A DNA stretch of 55,260 bases from Scatosoma sp045124465. GTDB lineage: Bacteria > Bacillota > Clostridia > Christensenellales > Borkfalkiaceae. The notes beneath the pieces are model-generated. The model saw nothing but the letters and a program-made list of their open reading frames with translations, searched no databases and had not been told where the DNA came from. The first letter of the stretch is position 1, and each line of letters opens with the position of its first letter. The position numbers were made by a program, and so were the translations under genes. Positions 43,456 to 52,268 of the stretch are shown piece after piece. The stretch is from assembly GCA_045124465.1 (NCBI GenBank), contig JBGVLV010000017.1:1-55260 (forward strand), read 5' to 3'.

Positions 43456-45434
43456 TGGCGCAAATGTCTATGGGTCGCGGAAAAGCAGTTCCTTCTATGC
43501 GCGGCGGGTGGGGTATGCCCGCTTCCAGGGGCGCGGTGAAAAAAGGTACGCTGAAACGGCTTTTGAAATACGCGTTCAAGTATTATAAATGGCATCTGAT
43601 CACCGTTTTCGTCTGCCTCGTGCTTTCGGCGGCGGGCGGGCTTGTATCCTCCGTCTTTATGCAGAAGAATATCGACGAGGTCATTACCCCCGGCGTACAG
43701 GCGGGCAGTTTCGCGGCGGTAAAGAGTACGTTGTTCGTCAATATCACGATCATGATCAGCGTATATGCCGTAGCGCTTTTGTCCACGTTCCTGTATAACC
43801 GTATTATGGCGACGGTGACGCAAGGCGTTTTGTATCACCTGCGTAAGGATATGTTCGACAAGATGCAGTCCTTGCCCATCAAGTATTTCGATACCCACGC
43901 GCACGGCGAGATCATGAGTACGTACACCAACGATACCGACGCCGTCCGTCAGCTTATCGGACAGAGCATACCTACGCTCTTTTCGAGCAGTTTGACCTTA
44001 ATCGTTTCCGTTTCGGTAATGCTTTCGTACAGCTTTATCATGGCGGGCGTGTTCGCGCTTTGCGTTATCGTGATGGCGATGATCGTCGGCAAGCTCGGCG
44101 GCAAGAGCGCGAAATATATGGTCGCCCAGCAACGCGCGTTGGCGGCGGAAGAAGGGTTCGTCGAAGAGATGATGAAAGGACAGAAGGTCGTCAAGGTGTT
44201 CACGCACGAGGAACGCGCGAAAGCGGACTTCGACAAGTATAACGAAGAGCTTTACGTGAACGCGCGCGACGCGCATATCTTCGGCAATATCCTCGGTCCT
44301 ATCCTCGGCAACGTCGGTAATTTCACCTACGTTCTGCTTGCGATCTGCGGCGGCGTTCTTCTTGCGACGGGCGCGTCGAATCCCAACCTTATCAATATTT
44401 TCACGGGCGTCGGTTCGATAACGCTCGGCGCGGTCATACCCTTCCTCGGTATGTCCAAACGTTCCACCCAAGCCGTCAACGAGATGTCGCAGCAGGTGTC
44501 GATGATCGCGATGGGTCTTGCGGGCGCGAGCCGCGTGTTCGAGCTTATGGACCAAGAACCCGAACAGGATAACGGGTACGTCACCCTCGTCAACGCGAAA
44601 CGCGGCGAGGACGGCGAGCTTGCGGAAACGACGGAGCGCACGGGGCTTTGGGCTTGGAAACACTTCCATAAAGCGGACGGCACGACGACGTATACCGAGC
44701 TGAAAGGGGATATCGTGATGGATAACGTAGACTTCGGCTACGTACCCGAAAAGCAGGTGCTCACCGACGTTTCGTTGTACGCAAAGCCCGGTCAGAAGAT
44801 CGCTTTCGTGGGCGCGACGGGCGCGGGCAAGACGACGGTCACCAACCTTATCAACCGTTTCTACGATATTGCGGACGGCAAGATACGCTACGACGGGATC
44901 AATATCAATAAGATATGCAAGAGCGACTTGCGCAGATCGCTCGGCATCGTGTTGCAGGACGTCAACCTGTTCACGGGTACGGTAATGGAGAATATCCGTT
45001 ACGGCAGACTGGACGCGACGGACGAAGAATGTATCGAGGCGGCGAAACTTGCCAACGCGGACGATTTTATCTGCCGACTTCCCGACGGCTATCAAACTAT
45101 GCTCACGAACAACGGCGCAAACCTGTCGCAAGGTCAAAGACAGCTCTTGTCGATCGCCCGCGCGGCGGTGGCGGACGCGCCCGCGATGATACTCGACGAG
45201 GCTACCTCGTCCATCGATACGCGTACGGAGGCGTTGGTGCAAGGCGGTATGGATAAACTGATGCGCGGCAGAACGGTATTCGTCATCGCGCACAGACTTT
45301 CGACGGTACGGAACTCCGACGCGATCATGGTACTCGACCACGGCCGTATCATCGAGCGCGGCACGCACGAACAGCTCATCGAGCAAAAAGGAACGTACTA
45401 TCAGCTCTATACGGGCGCGTTCGAACTTGAATAA
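43455..45434 (+). CDS. Heterodimeric ABC exporter, catalytic subunit (pair 2)
   Basis: 659 residues, start at 43455 overlapping the previous stop by one base with GGAGGG upstream. The N-terminal 40 residues are Gly/Met-rich (M-G-R-G-K, M-R-G-G-W-G-M-P) before the first helix, a common feature of these partners. There is an extra stretch of about 50 residues between transmembrane and ATP-binding domains (around 395-430: A-E-T-T-E-R-T-G-L-W-A-W-K). Walker A is G-A-T-G-A-G-K-T-T, signature L-S-Q-G-Q-R-Q, Walker B I-L-D-E-A-T, switch V-I-A-H-R. It is the hydrolytic half. Substrate unknown. Confidence 0.92.
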   Translation: MAQMSMGRGKAVPSMRGGWGMPASRGAVKKGTLKRLLKYAFKYYKWHLITVFVCLVLSAAGGLVSSVFMQKNIDEVITPGVQAGSFAAVKSTLFVNITIMISVYAVALLSTFLYNRIMATVTQGVLYHLRKDMFDKMQSLPIKYFDTHAHGEIMSTYTNDTDAVRQLIGQSIPTLFSSSLTLIVSVSVMLSYSFIMAGVFALCVIVMAMIVGKLGGKSAKYMVAQQRALAAEEGFVEEMMKGQKVVKVFTHEERAKADFDKYNEELYVNARDAHIFGNILGPILGNVGNFTYVLLAICGGVLLATGASNPNLINIFTGVGSITLGAVIPFLGMSKRSTQAVNEMSQQVSMIAMGLAGASRVFELMDQEPEQDNGYVTLVNAKRGEDGELAETTERTGLWAWKHFHKADGTTTYTELKGDIVMDNVDFGYVPEKQVLTDVSLYAKPGQKIAFVGATGAGKTTVTNLINRFYDIADGKIRYDGININKICKSDLRRSLGIVLQDVNLFTGTVMENIRYGRLDATDEECIEAAKLANADDFICRLPDGYQTMLTNNGANLSQGQRQLLSIARAAVADAPAMILDEATSSIDTRTEALVQGGMDKLMRGRTVFVIAHRLSTVRNSDAIMVLDHGRIIERGTHEQLIEQKGTYYQLYTGAFELE

Positions 45435-45435
45435 A

Positions 45436-45472
45436 AAAAGCAAAGGTCGGCGAAAAGCCGACCTTTGCTTTT
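45436..45472 (+). terminator. Terminator of ABC exporter pair 2
   Basis: A perfect 16-bp stem (45436-45451 with 45457-45472) has loop GAAAA and a T-rich 3' arm end. Confidence 0.9.
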
Positions 45473-45543
45473 ATCGTCGCGCGCGTGAGAGGAAAAAATT
45501 TTTACATTTTTTCGAAAAAATCTCAAAAAGCCCGCCGAAAGGC

Positions 45544-45572
45544 TTGATATTTCTTTAAAATTATATTAAAAT
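45544..45572 (+). promoter_or_regulatory. Sigma-A promoter of ppdK
   Basis: TTGATA (45544-45549), 17-nt spacer, TAAAAT (45567-45572). The transcript leader is about 105 nt and unremarkable except for being A-rich near the start codon. Confidence 0.7.
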
Positions 45573-45683
45573 GGAATATGTGAAAAACGAGTACGATCTT
45601 TCCTTGCGCCCCCAAAAGCGAGCGCAGGCGTTTTTTGCGGTTAAAACACAACGAAAAAAATCAACTTGGAGGAAATAAACATT

Positions 45684-48329
45684 ATGGCAAAAAAATATTG
45701 CTATCTCTTCACCGAAGGCAACGCGAAAATGCGCGAGATCCTCGGCGGTAAAGGCGCGAACCTTGCGGAAATGACCAACATCGGTCTGCCCGTGCCTCAG
45801 GGCTTTACCATTTCGACGGAGGCTTGTACGCAGTACTATGAGGACGGTCGTCAGATCAACCCTTCCATTCAGGCGGAAATTATGGAATACGTCGACAAGA
45901 TGGAAAAGATCTGCGGCAAGAAGTTCGGCGACAAGGAAAACCCCTTGCTCGTATCCGTTCGTTCGGGCGCGCGTGCGTCCATGCCCGGTATGATGGACAC
46001 CATTCTCAACCTCGGTCTTAACGAAGAAGTAGTAAATACGATCGCGGCGAAATCGGGCAATCCCCGTTGGGCTTGGGACTGCTATCGCCGTTTCATTCAG
46101 ATGTTCTCGGACGTCGTTATGGAAGTGGGCAAGAAGTATTTCGAAAAGCTCATCGACGAGATGAAAGAAAAGAAGGGCGTTACGCAGGACGTAGAGCTTG
46201 ACGCGGACGATCTGAAAGAACTTGCGAACCAGTTCAAGGCAGAGTACAAAAAGCAACTCGGCAAAGACTTCCCCAACGATCCCAAAGAACAGCTCTTCGA
46301 GGCTGTCAAAGCCGTGTTCCGTTCTTGGGACAACCCCCGTGCGAACATCTACCGTATGGACCACGACATTCCTTACAGCTGGGGTACCGCGGTAAACGTA
46401 CAGATGATGGCGTTCGGAAATATGGGCGAGACCTCCGGTACGGGCGTTGCGTTCACGCGTAATCCCGCTACGGGCGAAAAGGGTCTTATGGGCGAGTTCC
46501 TCACCAACGCGCAAGGCGAAGACGTCGTTGCGGGCGTTCGTACCCCGATGCCCATCGAACAGATGAAAGAAGTGTTCCCCGAAGTATACGCGCAATTCCT
46601 CGAAGTTTGCAAAACGCTTGAAAATCACTACCGCGATATGCAGGATATGGAATTCACGATCGAGGATCGTAAACTCTATATGCTCCAAACCCGTAACGGT
46701 AAGAGAACGGCGGCGGCGGCGATCAAGATCGCTTGCGACCTCATCGACGAGGGTATGATCTCCGAGAAAGAAGCGCTTATGCAGATCGACGCGAAGAGCC
46801 TCGATATGCTCCTCCACCCTCAGTTCGACGCGAAAGCGCTCAAAGACGCGGACAAGAACAACGTAGTGGGCAAGGGTATCGCGGCGTCCCCCGGCGCGGC
46901 GGCTGGTAAGATCGTGTTCACGGCGGAAGACGCGGTCGTAGAAGGCAAGAAGGGCGAAAAGGTCATTCTCGTCCGTTTGGAAACCTCTCCCGAAGACATC
47001 GAAGGTATGAAGTACGCGCAGGGTATCCTTACCGTTCGCGGCGGTCAGACCTCGCACGCGGCGGTCGTTGCCCGCGGTATGGGTACGTGCTGCGTATCCG
47101 GTTGCGGCGACATCAAGATGCACGAAGAAGAGAAGTGGTTCTCGCTCGCGGGCAAGACGTTCAAGGAAGGCGACGTGCTTTCCCTCGACGGTTCGACGGG
47201 TACGATCTACGATTGCCTTATCAAGACGGTTCCCGCAGACCCCAACTCCGGTTACTTCGGACGTATTATGGAACTTGCGGACAAATATAAAGCGCTCGGC
47301 GTAAGAACGAACGCGGATACGCCCGCTGACGCGAAACAGGCGGCGGCGTTCGGCGCGCAGGGTATCGGTCTTTGCCGTACGGAGCATATGTTCTTCGACC
47401 CCGCAAGAATCGGCGCGTTCCGCGAAATGATCTGCTCGGATACGGTAGAAGAAAGAGAGGCGGCGCTCGCGAAGATCGAGCCTATGCAGCAGGCTGACTT
47501 CGAAGGTTTGTTCGAGGCGCTCGGCGGCTATCCCGTTACCATTCGTTTCCTCGATCCTCCTCTTCACGAGTTCGTTCCCACGGCGGAAGAAGATATCGCG
47601 GCGCTTGCGAAGGCGCAGAATAAGACGGTCGCGCAGATCAAACAGATCATCTCCGACTTGCACGAATTCAACCCGATGATGGGTCACCGTGGCTGCCGTT
47701 TGACGGTCACGTATCCCGAAATCGCGGTCATGCAGACGAAGGCGGTCATCAAAGCCGCGATCAACGTGCTTAAAAAGCATAAGGACTGGAAACTCGTTCC
47801 CGAAATCATGATCCCTCTTACGGGCGAGCCTAAGGAATTGAAATTCGTTAAGGATATCGTCGTTAAGACGGCTGACGAAGTGATCAAGGCAAGCGGCGTA
47901 GAGCTGAAATACGAAGTCGGTACGATGATCGAGATCCCTCGCGCGTGCTTGACGGCGGAAGAGCTTGCGAAAGAGGCTGAATTCTTCTGTTTCGGTACGA
48001 ACGACCTTACGCAGATGACGTTCGGGTTCTCGCGTGACGACGCAGGTAAGTTCCTGCCCGCATACTATTCGAACAAGATCTACGAATCCGATCCGTTCGC
48101 AAGACTGGATACGACGGGCGTAGGCAAGCTGATGAAGATGGCTGTGGAAGACGGACGTAAAGCGCGCAAAGAAATGCATTGCGGTATCTGCGGCGAACAC
48201 GGCGGCGATCCTTCCTCCATCGAGTTCTGCCACGAGATCGGTCTGAGCTACGTTTCCTGCTCGCCTTACCGCGTTCCCATCGCGAGATTGGCGGCGGCGC
48301 AAGCGAACATCCGCAATCCTAGGTCCTAA
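45684..48329 (+). CDS. ppdK: Pyruvate, phosphate dikinase
   Basis: 881 residues, full length. It interconverts phosphoenolpyruvate, AMP and PPi with pyruvate, ATP and Pi. The ATP-grasp domain is N-terminal. The swivelling phosphohistidine domain has G-G-Q-T-S-H458-A-A-V-V-A-R-G. The PEP/pyruvate TIM barrel has G-L-C-R-T-E-H-M-F and the C-terminal C-G-I-C-G-E-H-G-G. GGAGG precedes the ATG at 45684; a TTG at 45666 overlaps the Shine-Dalgarno and is rejected. In Clostridia it often replaces or complements pyruvate kinase in PPi-linked glycolysis. Codon choice is more even than in its neighbours, which suggests high expression. It is the last clearly chromosomal gene before the right element. Confidence 0.97.
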   Translation: MAKKYCYLFTEGNAKMREILGGKGANLAEMTNIGLPVPQGFTISTEACTQYYEDGRQINPSIQAEIMEYVDKMEKICGKKFGDKENPLLVSVRSGARASMPGMMDTILNLGLNEEVVNTIAAKSGNPRWAWDCYRRFIQMFSDVVMEVGKKYFEKLIDEMKEKKGVTQDVELDADDLKELANQFKAEYKKQLGKDFPNDPKEQLFEAVKAVFRSWDNPRANIYRMDHDIPYSWGTAVNVQMMAFGNMGETSGTGVAFTRNPATGEKGLMGEFLTNAQGEDVVAGVRTPMPIEQMKEVFPEVYAQFLEVCKTLENHYRDMQDMEFTIEDRKLYMLQTRNGKRTAAAAIKIACDLIDEGMISEKEALMQIDAKSLDMLLHPQFDAKALKDADKNNVVGKGIAASPGAAAGKIVFTAEDAVVEGKKGEKVILVRLETSPEDIEGMKYAQGILTVRGGQTSHAAVVARGMGTCCVSGCGDIKMHEEEKWFSLAGKTFKEGDVLSLDGSTGTIYDCLIKTVPADPNSGYFGRIMELADKYKALGVRTNADTPADAKQAAAFGAQGIGLCRTEHMFFDPARIGAFREMICSDTVEEREAALAKIEPMQQADFEGLFEALGGYPVTIRFLDPPLHEFVPTAEEDIAALAKAQNKTVAQIKQIISDLHEFNPMMGHRGCRLTVTYPEIAVMQTKAVIKAAINVLKKHKDWKLVPEIMIPLTGEPKELKFVKDIVVKTADEVIKASGVELKYEVGTMIEIPRACLTAEELAKEAEFFCFGTNDLTQMTFGFSRDDAGKFLPAYYSNKIYESDPFARLDTTGVGKLMKMAVEDGRKARKEMHCGICGEHGGDPSSIEFCHEIGLSYVSCSPYRVPIARLAAAQANIRNPRS

Positions 48330-48373
48330 ATCTTGGATTAAAAATTAATAAAAACACCATATATTGTGTTTAT

Positions 48374-48407
48374 GAGCCTGTATCGAGAAGATGCAGGCTC
48401 AATTTTT
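48374..48407 (+). terminator. Terminator after ppdK
   Basis: GAGCCTGTATC and GATGCAGGCTC form an 11-bp stem (one G-T pair) with loop GAGAA, followed by AATTTTT. Confidence 0.8.
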
Positions 48408-48475
48408 ACGTTTTTTAGGCAAAAAATAAGCCGAAAAACGCCCAAAAAAACTTTTATTCCACTTAAGTTGAACAC

Positions 48476-48504
48476 TTTACTTTTAATTTTTTGTGTGGTA
48501 TAAT
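48476..48504 (+). promoter_or_regulatory. Sigma-A promoter of the IstA-like gene
   Basis: TTTACT (48476-48481), 17-nt spacer, TATAAT (48499-48504) in the GTGGTATAAT context. Confidence 0.75.
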
Positions 48505-48549
48505 ATACATAAATAAGATTTCAAGCAAAAAAGGGTAGAAAAAGGTAAA

Positions 48550-49086
48550 ATGACCAATTATAGAGCTATTTTACAGTATCATTATAGGGGAAACACGACG
48601 ACGCAAATCGCTAAGCTTTGCGAATGTTCGCGTACAACCGTTTTGAAAACGATTAAAAGAGCGAAGGAATGTGGTATTGACGAGCCTGCCTTTGAATTAC
48701 TGTCGGATATTCAATTGCTTGAAAAACTTTATCCCAAGCGCGTGCATAGAAGCGGCTACGAAGAGCCGGATTTTATTGCGCTCGAAAAGGATAAAAAGAA
48801 GAGAGGACTTACGGTTTTCGTAATGTGGCGTAGATATTATAAAAGAACGTTAGCCGCAGGCAAAAAACCTTACGGAAAATCGCAGTTTTTCAAGTTGTTT
48901 AAGCGGTACGACACGGGTTCTTTTCGATTTGAGTTTCAATATACGGAAACAATGAAAAAAGCGAGCGCGTTAATTTCCGATTATGTTTGTATTCCCTCGA
49001 GACTTGGCGAGGGCGTTAAGCGTGCTGCGAAAGAGAAATTTCATTTATGGTGCAAAAAAATGCGCTTAGACCCGCAAAAGATATAG
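48550..49086 (+). CDS. IstA-N-terminus-like HTH protein lacking a transposase domain
   Basis: 178 residues. Residues 1-125 follow the N-terminal DNA-binding part of IS21-family IstA: N-Y-R-A-I-L-Q-Y-H-Y-R-G-N-T-T-T-Q-I-A-K-L-C-E and C-S-R-T-T-V-L as helix-turn-helix, then E-K-L-Y-P-K-R, Y-E-E-P-D-F, and V-M-W-R-R-Y-Y. After about residue 135 the sequence leaves the family; no DDE catalytic domain follows in any frame and no istB is present. The tail is Lys-rich. It is either a degraded IS21 gene or a domesticated DNA-binding protein. Having its own consensus promoter, an intact frame and a repeat array downstream favours the second. It is the first gene of the right-hand AT-rich region. Confidence 0.75.
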   Translation: MTNYRAILQYHYRGNTTTQIAKLCECSRTTVLKTIKRAKECGIDEPAFELLSDIQLLEKLYPKRVHRSGYEEPDFIALEKDKKKRGLTVFVMWRRYYKRTLAAGKKPYGKSQFFKLFKRYDTGSFRFEFQYTETMKKASALISDYVCIPSRLGEGVKRAAKEKFHLWCKKMRLDPQKI

Positions 49087-49104
49087 TTGAATAAAAAAGA
49101 AGAA

Positions 49105-49243
49105 CGCCAAAGGTGGGTACTCTTATAGAGTATCAAAAACCTTGGCGATCTTGGCGTACTTGACGCTAAAAGCCTTTAATTATAAGGGAATCAAGTTCGC
49201 CAAAGTGGTTGGCGGTCTTGAAATGCACTTTGGCGGTCTTGAA
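49105..49243. repeat. Cluster of TTGGCG repeats with a large hairpin
   Basis: TTGGCGGTCTTGAA occurs twice (49209-49222 and 49230-49243, period 21), with related TTGGCGATCTTGG (49142) and TTGGCGTACTTGA (49151). CGCCAA in the opposite sense occurs at 49105 and 49199. CGCCAAAGGT (49105-49114) and ACCTTGGCG (49139-49147) also form a hairpin around a GTACTC/GAGTATC inner stem. Six copies of one hexamer in 140 bases suggest an array of protein-binding sites, for example for the IstA-like HTH protein just upstream. No gene lies here. Confidence 0.6.
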
Positions 49244-49299
49244 CTTAAATTTGAAAAAGTTGCAGCTTTATCGTAGACAAATAAATATTTTTACAAAAG

Positions 49300-49343
49300 A
49301 GGTCAGATGTCCCAAAACGTGGACGTTTGACCTTTGCTTTTTT
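49300..49343 (+). terminator. Terminator-like hairpin before the polymerase gene
   Basis: AGGTCA/TGACCT and GTCC/GGAC stack around a 3x3 internal loop, followed by TTGCTTTTTT. Confidence 0.65.
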
Positions 49344-49365
49344 CTTTGAAATTTTATATAATATA

Positions 49366-49408
49366 TGACGGAAATTGTCATATTTACTGTGATATAATAA
49401 TGACGGAC
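49366..49408 (+). promoter_or_regulatory. Extended -10 promoter with operator-like repeats
   Basis: TGATATAAT (49390-49398) is an extended -10 without a good -35. TGAC-N7-GTCA (49366-49380) lies just upstream and ATGACGGACAAT (49400 on) repeats its left half beside the transcript start, so a repressor or activator site is likely. Confidence 0.5.
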
Positions 49409-49422
49409 AATAGAAGGACTAG

Positions 49423-51978
49423 GTGATTATGAGAAAAGCATACAGAATTATTTCCATTGAAGCGGCGGATATTTATCGGCAAGAGCAAGAAAATGGCGGT
49501 AACGTTGGGTATAAAATGCCCGAAATCAAAAGCGACGCCTATTTTAAGTTGTTCAAAATCTATTTGGACAACTCGCTTGATTTGGTAGAACTTGAAAAGG
49601 CATACGCGCGCATCTGCCGTAAGAAGTTTTCTTTCCAAGACAAAAAGGAAAACGAGTACGCCCTTGCCGTAATCAACTTGAAGTTTAATTACACGTACAA
49701 ACCCGAAAACGGTAAGCCCGTAAAAATCAAAGACTTGCGCGCACATTTTTATCAAAATGGTTTTTATTTGGGCGGCGTGCATTACGTCAGATACAAACGC
49801 AGTGCAGGCAGTTCGCGCGAGGGCAAGTGCCTTTTTATCGACGAGCGTTTATATAAGGCAATGGATAAGTGGAGCGGTTGCGGTTTGAAAGCGCAAACCG
49901 ACCTTGCTTCGTGGGAATCGTATAAAGCATTGTCGCTTAGCAGTATCAAAGGAACGATAAATATTCCGCTTGACGGGATTTTGTTCGTGCCCGATTATAA
50001 AAGCATATTTACGGAAGAAGTTGTTTCGGTGGAATTAAAGGACGGAAAGCTTATAGCCGAGCAAAAGCAAACGGAAATCACCAACGATATTTGGGATGGT
50101 GAGAGTCTTTTGGACGAGAGAGTGTTTGAAAACGGCTATGCGGACAAGCATATGCTACTTCTTCGAAACAAGTTCTTTAAGTCTTGCGCGTTTAGAACCA
50201 AACTCCAAAAATGGATAAAAGATAAAAATATTACGCTCGATGATTTGAAAGCAAGGGGATTTACGCTTGCAACCGAAGCAAGCCAAATCGTAATGGTGAC
50301 GACGCCCAACAGTTTGAAATATCTTAAATTCGCAGGCGGTCTTTCCGAAAAGAATATAAGGAAATGGACGGAAAGCGTAAACGACACGTTCGGTGTGGTG
50401 AAATGGGATAAAAGTACGAGATTTTTTCACGGCGATATGGTGCAGAGCAGTTATCAACTTCTCAATACCTTGGGGCTTGACAAAGCGCAATCGGAAAAAT
50501 TATTACAGCCGAGCTTTGATTATATCTCGCTTGTTAGAAGCGACGTGGAGTTTATGCGCTATCACTTTACCGATGCGTACGTAAGGGAGAAAGAAGAAAA
50601 GGAAAAGAAAGTTCCCGACGGGCTTGCCGAGCGCGCCGAAGTCATTTTTCGTTTACTTTTCAGTTGCTCGTTTTTCGATTGTACGGCGTTGTATGCGAAT
50701 TTTAGAGACGACGTTGTAAGCGGACTCAAAACGAATTTGCGCCGTGGACATATCCTTTTGAACGGCACGAACGCAACGCTTTTTGGTAATGGTCCGGAAC
50801 TGTTGAAATACATAGCAGGGGAAAAGGAGGCAAGTGAATTAAAGAAAGGGCAAATCCGCTGTGCGCGGTTTGAAAACGGGACAAAACTTCTTTGCGCTCG
50901 CTCACCGCATATCACGATGGGCAATCTGTATTGCGTGGAAAATAATCTCGACGGCGAGATATGGAACTACTTTGATTTAGGTAAAAATATCGTTTGCGTA
51001 AACGCTATCGGGGAGAACATTCAACAGCGCTTAAACGGTTGCGATTACGATTCGGATTCTATGCTCATCACCGACGATAAGTTGTTGGTGGAGAGCGCCG
51101 AGAGATATAAAGAGCAGTTCAAAGTGCCCGTTTGCGGTATTTCGTCTATGAGCAAAAGCGGTCAAACGCTTTCCGAACTCGACCATGATACGAGCGAAAA
51201 CAAGATAGGGGAAATCGTAAACCTTTCGCAAAAGTTAAACAGTATCATTTGGAACGAAATGCACGACGGCGCGCCGAACGAGAAAATCTTAGATATTTAT
51301 AACGACGTTTGTAAACTTGCCGTTTTATCTGGATTAGAAATAGACAAAGCAAAGCGCGCTTACGACAACGTAAACGTTGGCAAAGAACTTTCCGCGTTGC
51401 GTAAAAAATATAACCGCCCTGCGCCGATTTTCTTTAAGGAGATAGACGAAAAGGAGAAGGAAAACGAGTACGCATTTTACGATACGGCGATGGATTATAT
51501 CTATCAAGCGGTTAAAAAGTTTAACTTTCAAAAAGGGAAACGAAAGACAAAAGAATGTATACCTATCTCTTGGGTGATTGGTGGTAAAACGACGTCGGAT
51601 AACGCTACCGATTATAGACATAGAGATAAAATTATTGAGATTTGCGAAGAATATAGAACGAGAATTGACCGTTTGTATATGGAACTTCGCACGGCGGACG
51701 ACCAAGAAAGGGAAGTTATTTACGATAGAATTGCAGAAGAAAAAGACGAGCGAGACAGACAAGTTTCAAAGTGGCTAACGAGCGAAAACGTGCTTATTTT
51801 TGTGGTGCGACATTACGAAAAGAATCGTCCGTCCGATTGGCGAATTTATGCACCGATAGTTAATGCTCCGCAGTTTAGAGACTTTATTAATAGTGACGCG
51901 GGAAATGATTGGTACGTAGAGGAAAGTGACAACGGCGTGTATGAGGCATACGGGAAGAAATTTACAAAAAAGATTTAA
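49423..51978 (+). CDS. Putative double-psi beta-barrel RNA polymerase (RdRP/YonO-like)
   Basis: 851 residues from GTG 49423 (ATG at 49429 is equally possible; GAAGG lies 5 or 11 bases upstream). The best clue is N-G-C-D541-Y-D543-S-D545-S-M-L-I-T, which matches the catalytic D-x-D-G-D loop of two-barrel RNA polymerases, with Ser for Gly. It is preceded at a proper distance by L-C-A-R493-S-P-H, like the R-x-P segment of RdRP barrels. An earlier barrel candidate has D225-G-E-S-L-L-D and L-R-N-K250-F-F-K253-S-C, positioned like the conserved lysines. The C-terminal 250 residues are helical and charged. No membrane segments. Eukaryotic-type RdRPs and phage YonO share this core. It could transcribe the element, prime replication, or act in defence. 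The assignment is by motif only. Confidence 0.65.
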   Translation: MIMRKAYRIISIEAADIYRQEQENGGNVGYKMPEIKSDAYFKLFKIYLDNSLDLVELEKAYARICRKKFSFQDKKENEYALAVINLKFNYTYKPENGKPVKIKDLRAHFYQNGFYLGGVHYVRYKRSAGSSREGKCLFIDERLYKAMDKWSGCGLKAQTDLASWESYKALSLSSIKGTINIPLDGILFVPDYKSIFTEEVVSVELKDGKLIAEQKQTEITNDIWDGESLLDERVFENGYADKHMLLLRNKFFKSCAFRTKLQKWIKDKNITLDDLKARGFTLATEASQIVMVTTPNSLKYLKFAGGLSEKNIRKWTESVNDTFGVVKWDKSTRFFHGDMVQSSYQLLNTLGLDKAQSEKLLQPSFDYISLVRSDVEFMRYHFTDAYVREKEEKEKKVPDGLAERAEVIFRLLFSCSFFDCTALYANFRDDVVSGLKTNLRRGHILLNGTNATLFGNGPELLKYIAGEKEASELKKGQIRCARFENGTKLLCARSPHITMGNLYCVENNLDGEIWNYFDLGKNIVCVNAIGENIQQRLNGCDYDSDSMLITDDKLLVESAERYKEQFKVPVCGISSMSKSGQTLSELDHDTSENKIGEIVNLSQKLNSIIWNEMHDGAPNEKILDIYNDVCKLAVLSGLEIDKAKRAYDNVNVGKELSALRKKYNRPAPIFFKEIDEKEKENEYAFYDTAMDYIYQAVKKFNFQKGKRKTKECIPISWVIGGKTTSDNATDYRHRDKIIEICEEYRTRIDRLYMELRTADDQEREVIYDRIAEEKDERDRQVSKWLTSENVLIFVVRHYEKNRPSDWRIYAPIVNAPQFRDFINSDAGNDWYVEESDNGVYEAYGKKFTKKI

Positions 51979-52201
51979 AAAGTGAAAGAGAGCGTCGTTT
52001 GCTACAAATTAAAAAGTAGAGTTTTTCCTTTCTATGAAAGGAAACGGCTTGCCAAAACTAAAAAAATGAGTAATCGGCGTAATAGAACCCGTTTTTCAAA
52101 AGCGTGGAAATGAAAGCTCGACAGTGAAAAACTGTCGGGCTTTTTCTACGTCCAAAAGACAACTTAATATAGGGAAAAGGGAATTGACTTTGACGTTATA
52201 G
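51979..52201 (+). other. Gene-free region after the polymerase gene
   Basis: It contains a 9-bp hairpin TTTCCTTTC-tat-GAAAGGAAA (52024-52044) without a T-tract and the terminator at 52115. No coding frame is supported. Confidence 0.4.
52115..52145 (+). terminator. Terminator downstream of the polymerase gene
   Basis: AGCTCGACAGT and ACTGTCGGGCT form an 11-bp stem (one G-T pair) with loop GAAAA, followed by TTTTC. Confidence 0.8.
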
Positions 52202-52268
52202 CGAGGAACGTATTTGTCTTGCCAAATACCGATTTTCCAAATCGCCTCGTTAGGGGGATACCCCCTAA
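52202..52268. other. Candidate origin of transfer (oriT)
   Basis: Four stems are packed in 67 bases. CGAGG/CCTCG (52202-52206 with 52245-52249) encloses GTATTTG-tcttgc-CAAATAC and GATTT-tcc-AAATC, and TTAGGGGG-ata-CCCCCTAA (52250-52268) follows directly. The last repeat, with CCCC and TAAGGTATAGCGAC after it, looks like relaxase-recognition regions of Firmicutes MobP-type elements. It lies about 2.2 kb upstream of mobC and the relaxase gene. The nick site is not determined. Confidence 0.5.

Noticed and set aside
45561..48302. 913-codon minus-strand frame opposite ppdK
   Set aside because: It is a shadow of a highly conserved gene with GC-rich third positions; its composition (Arg/His/Phe-rich) is typical of antisense frames.
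48550..49086. Complete IS21 insertion sequence
   Set aside because: No DDE domain, no istB and no terminal inverted repeats bracket the gene.
49105..49243. Repeat cluster as a CRISPR array
   Set aside because: Units are short, unequal in spacing and occur in both orientations; no cas gene is present.
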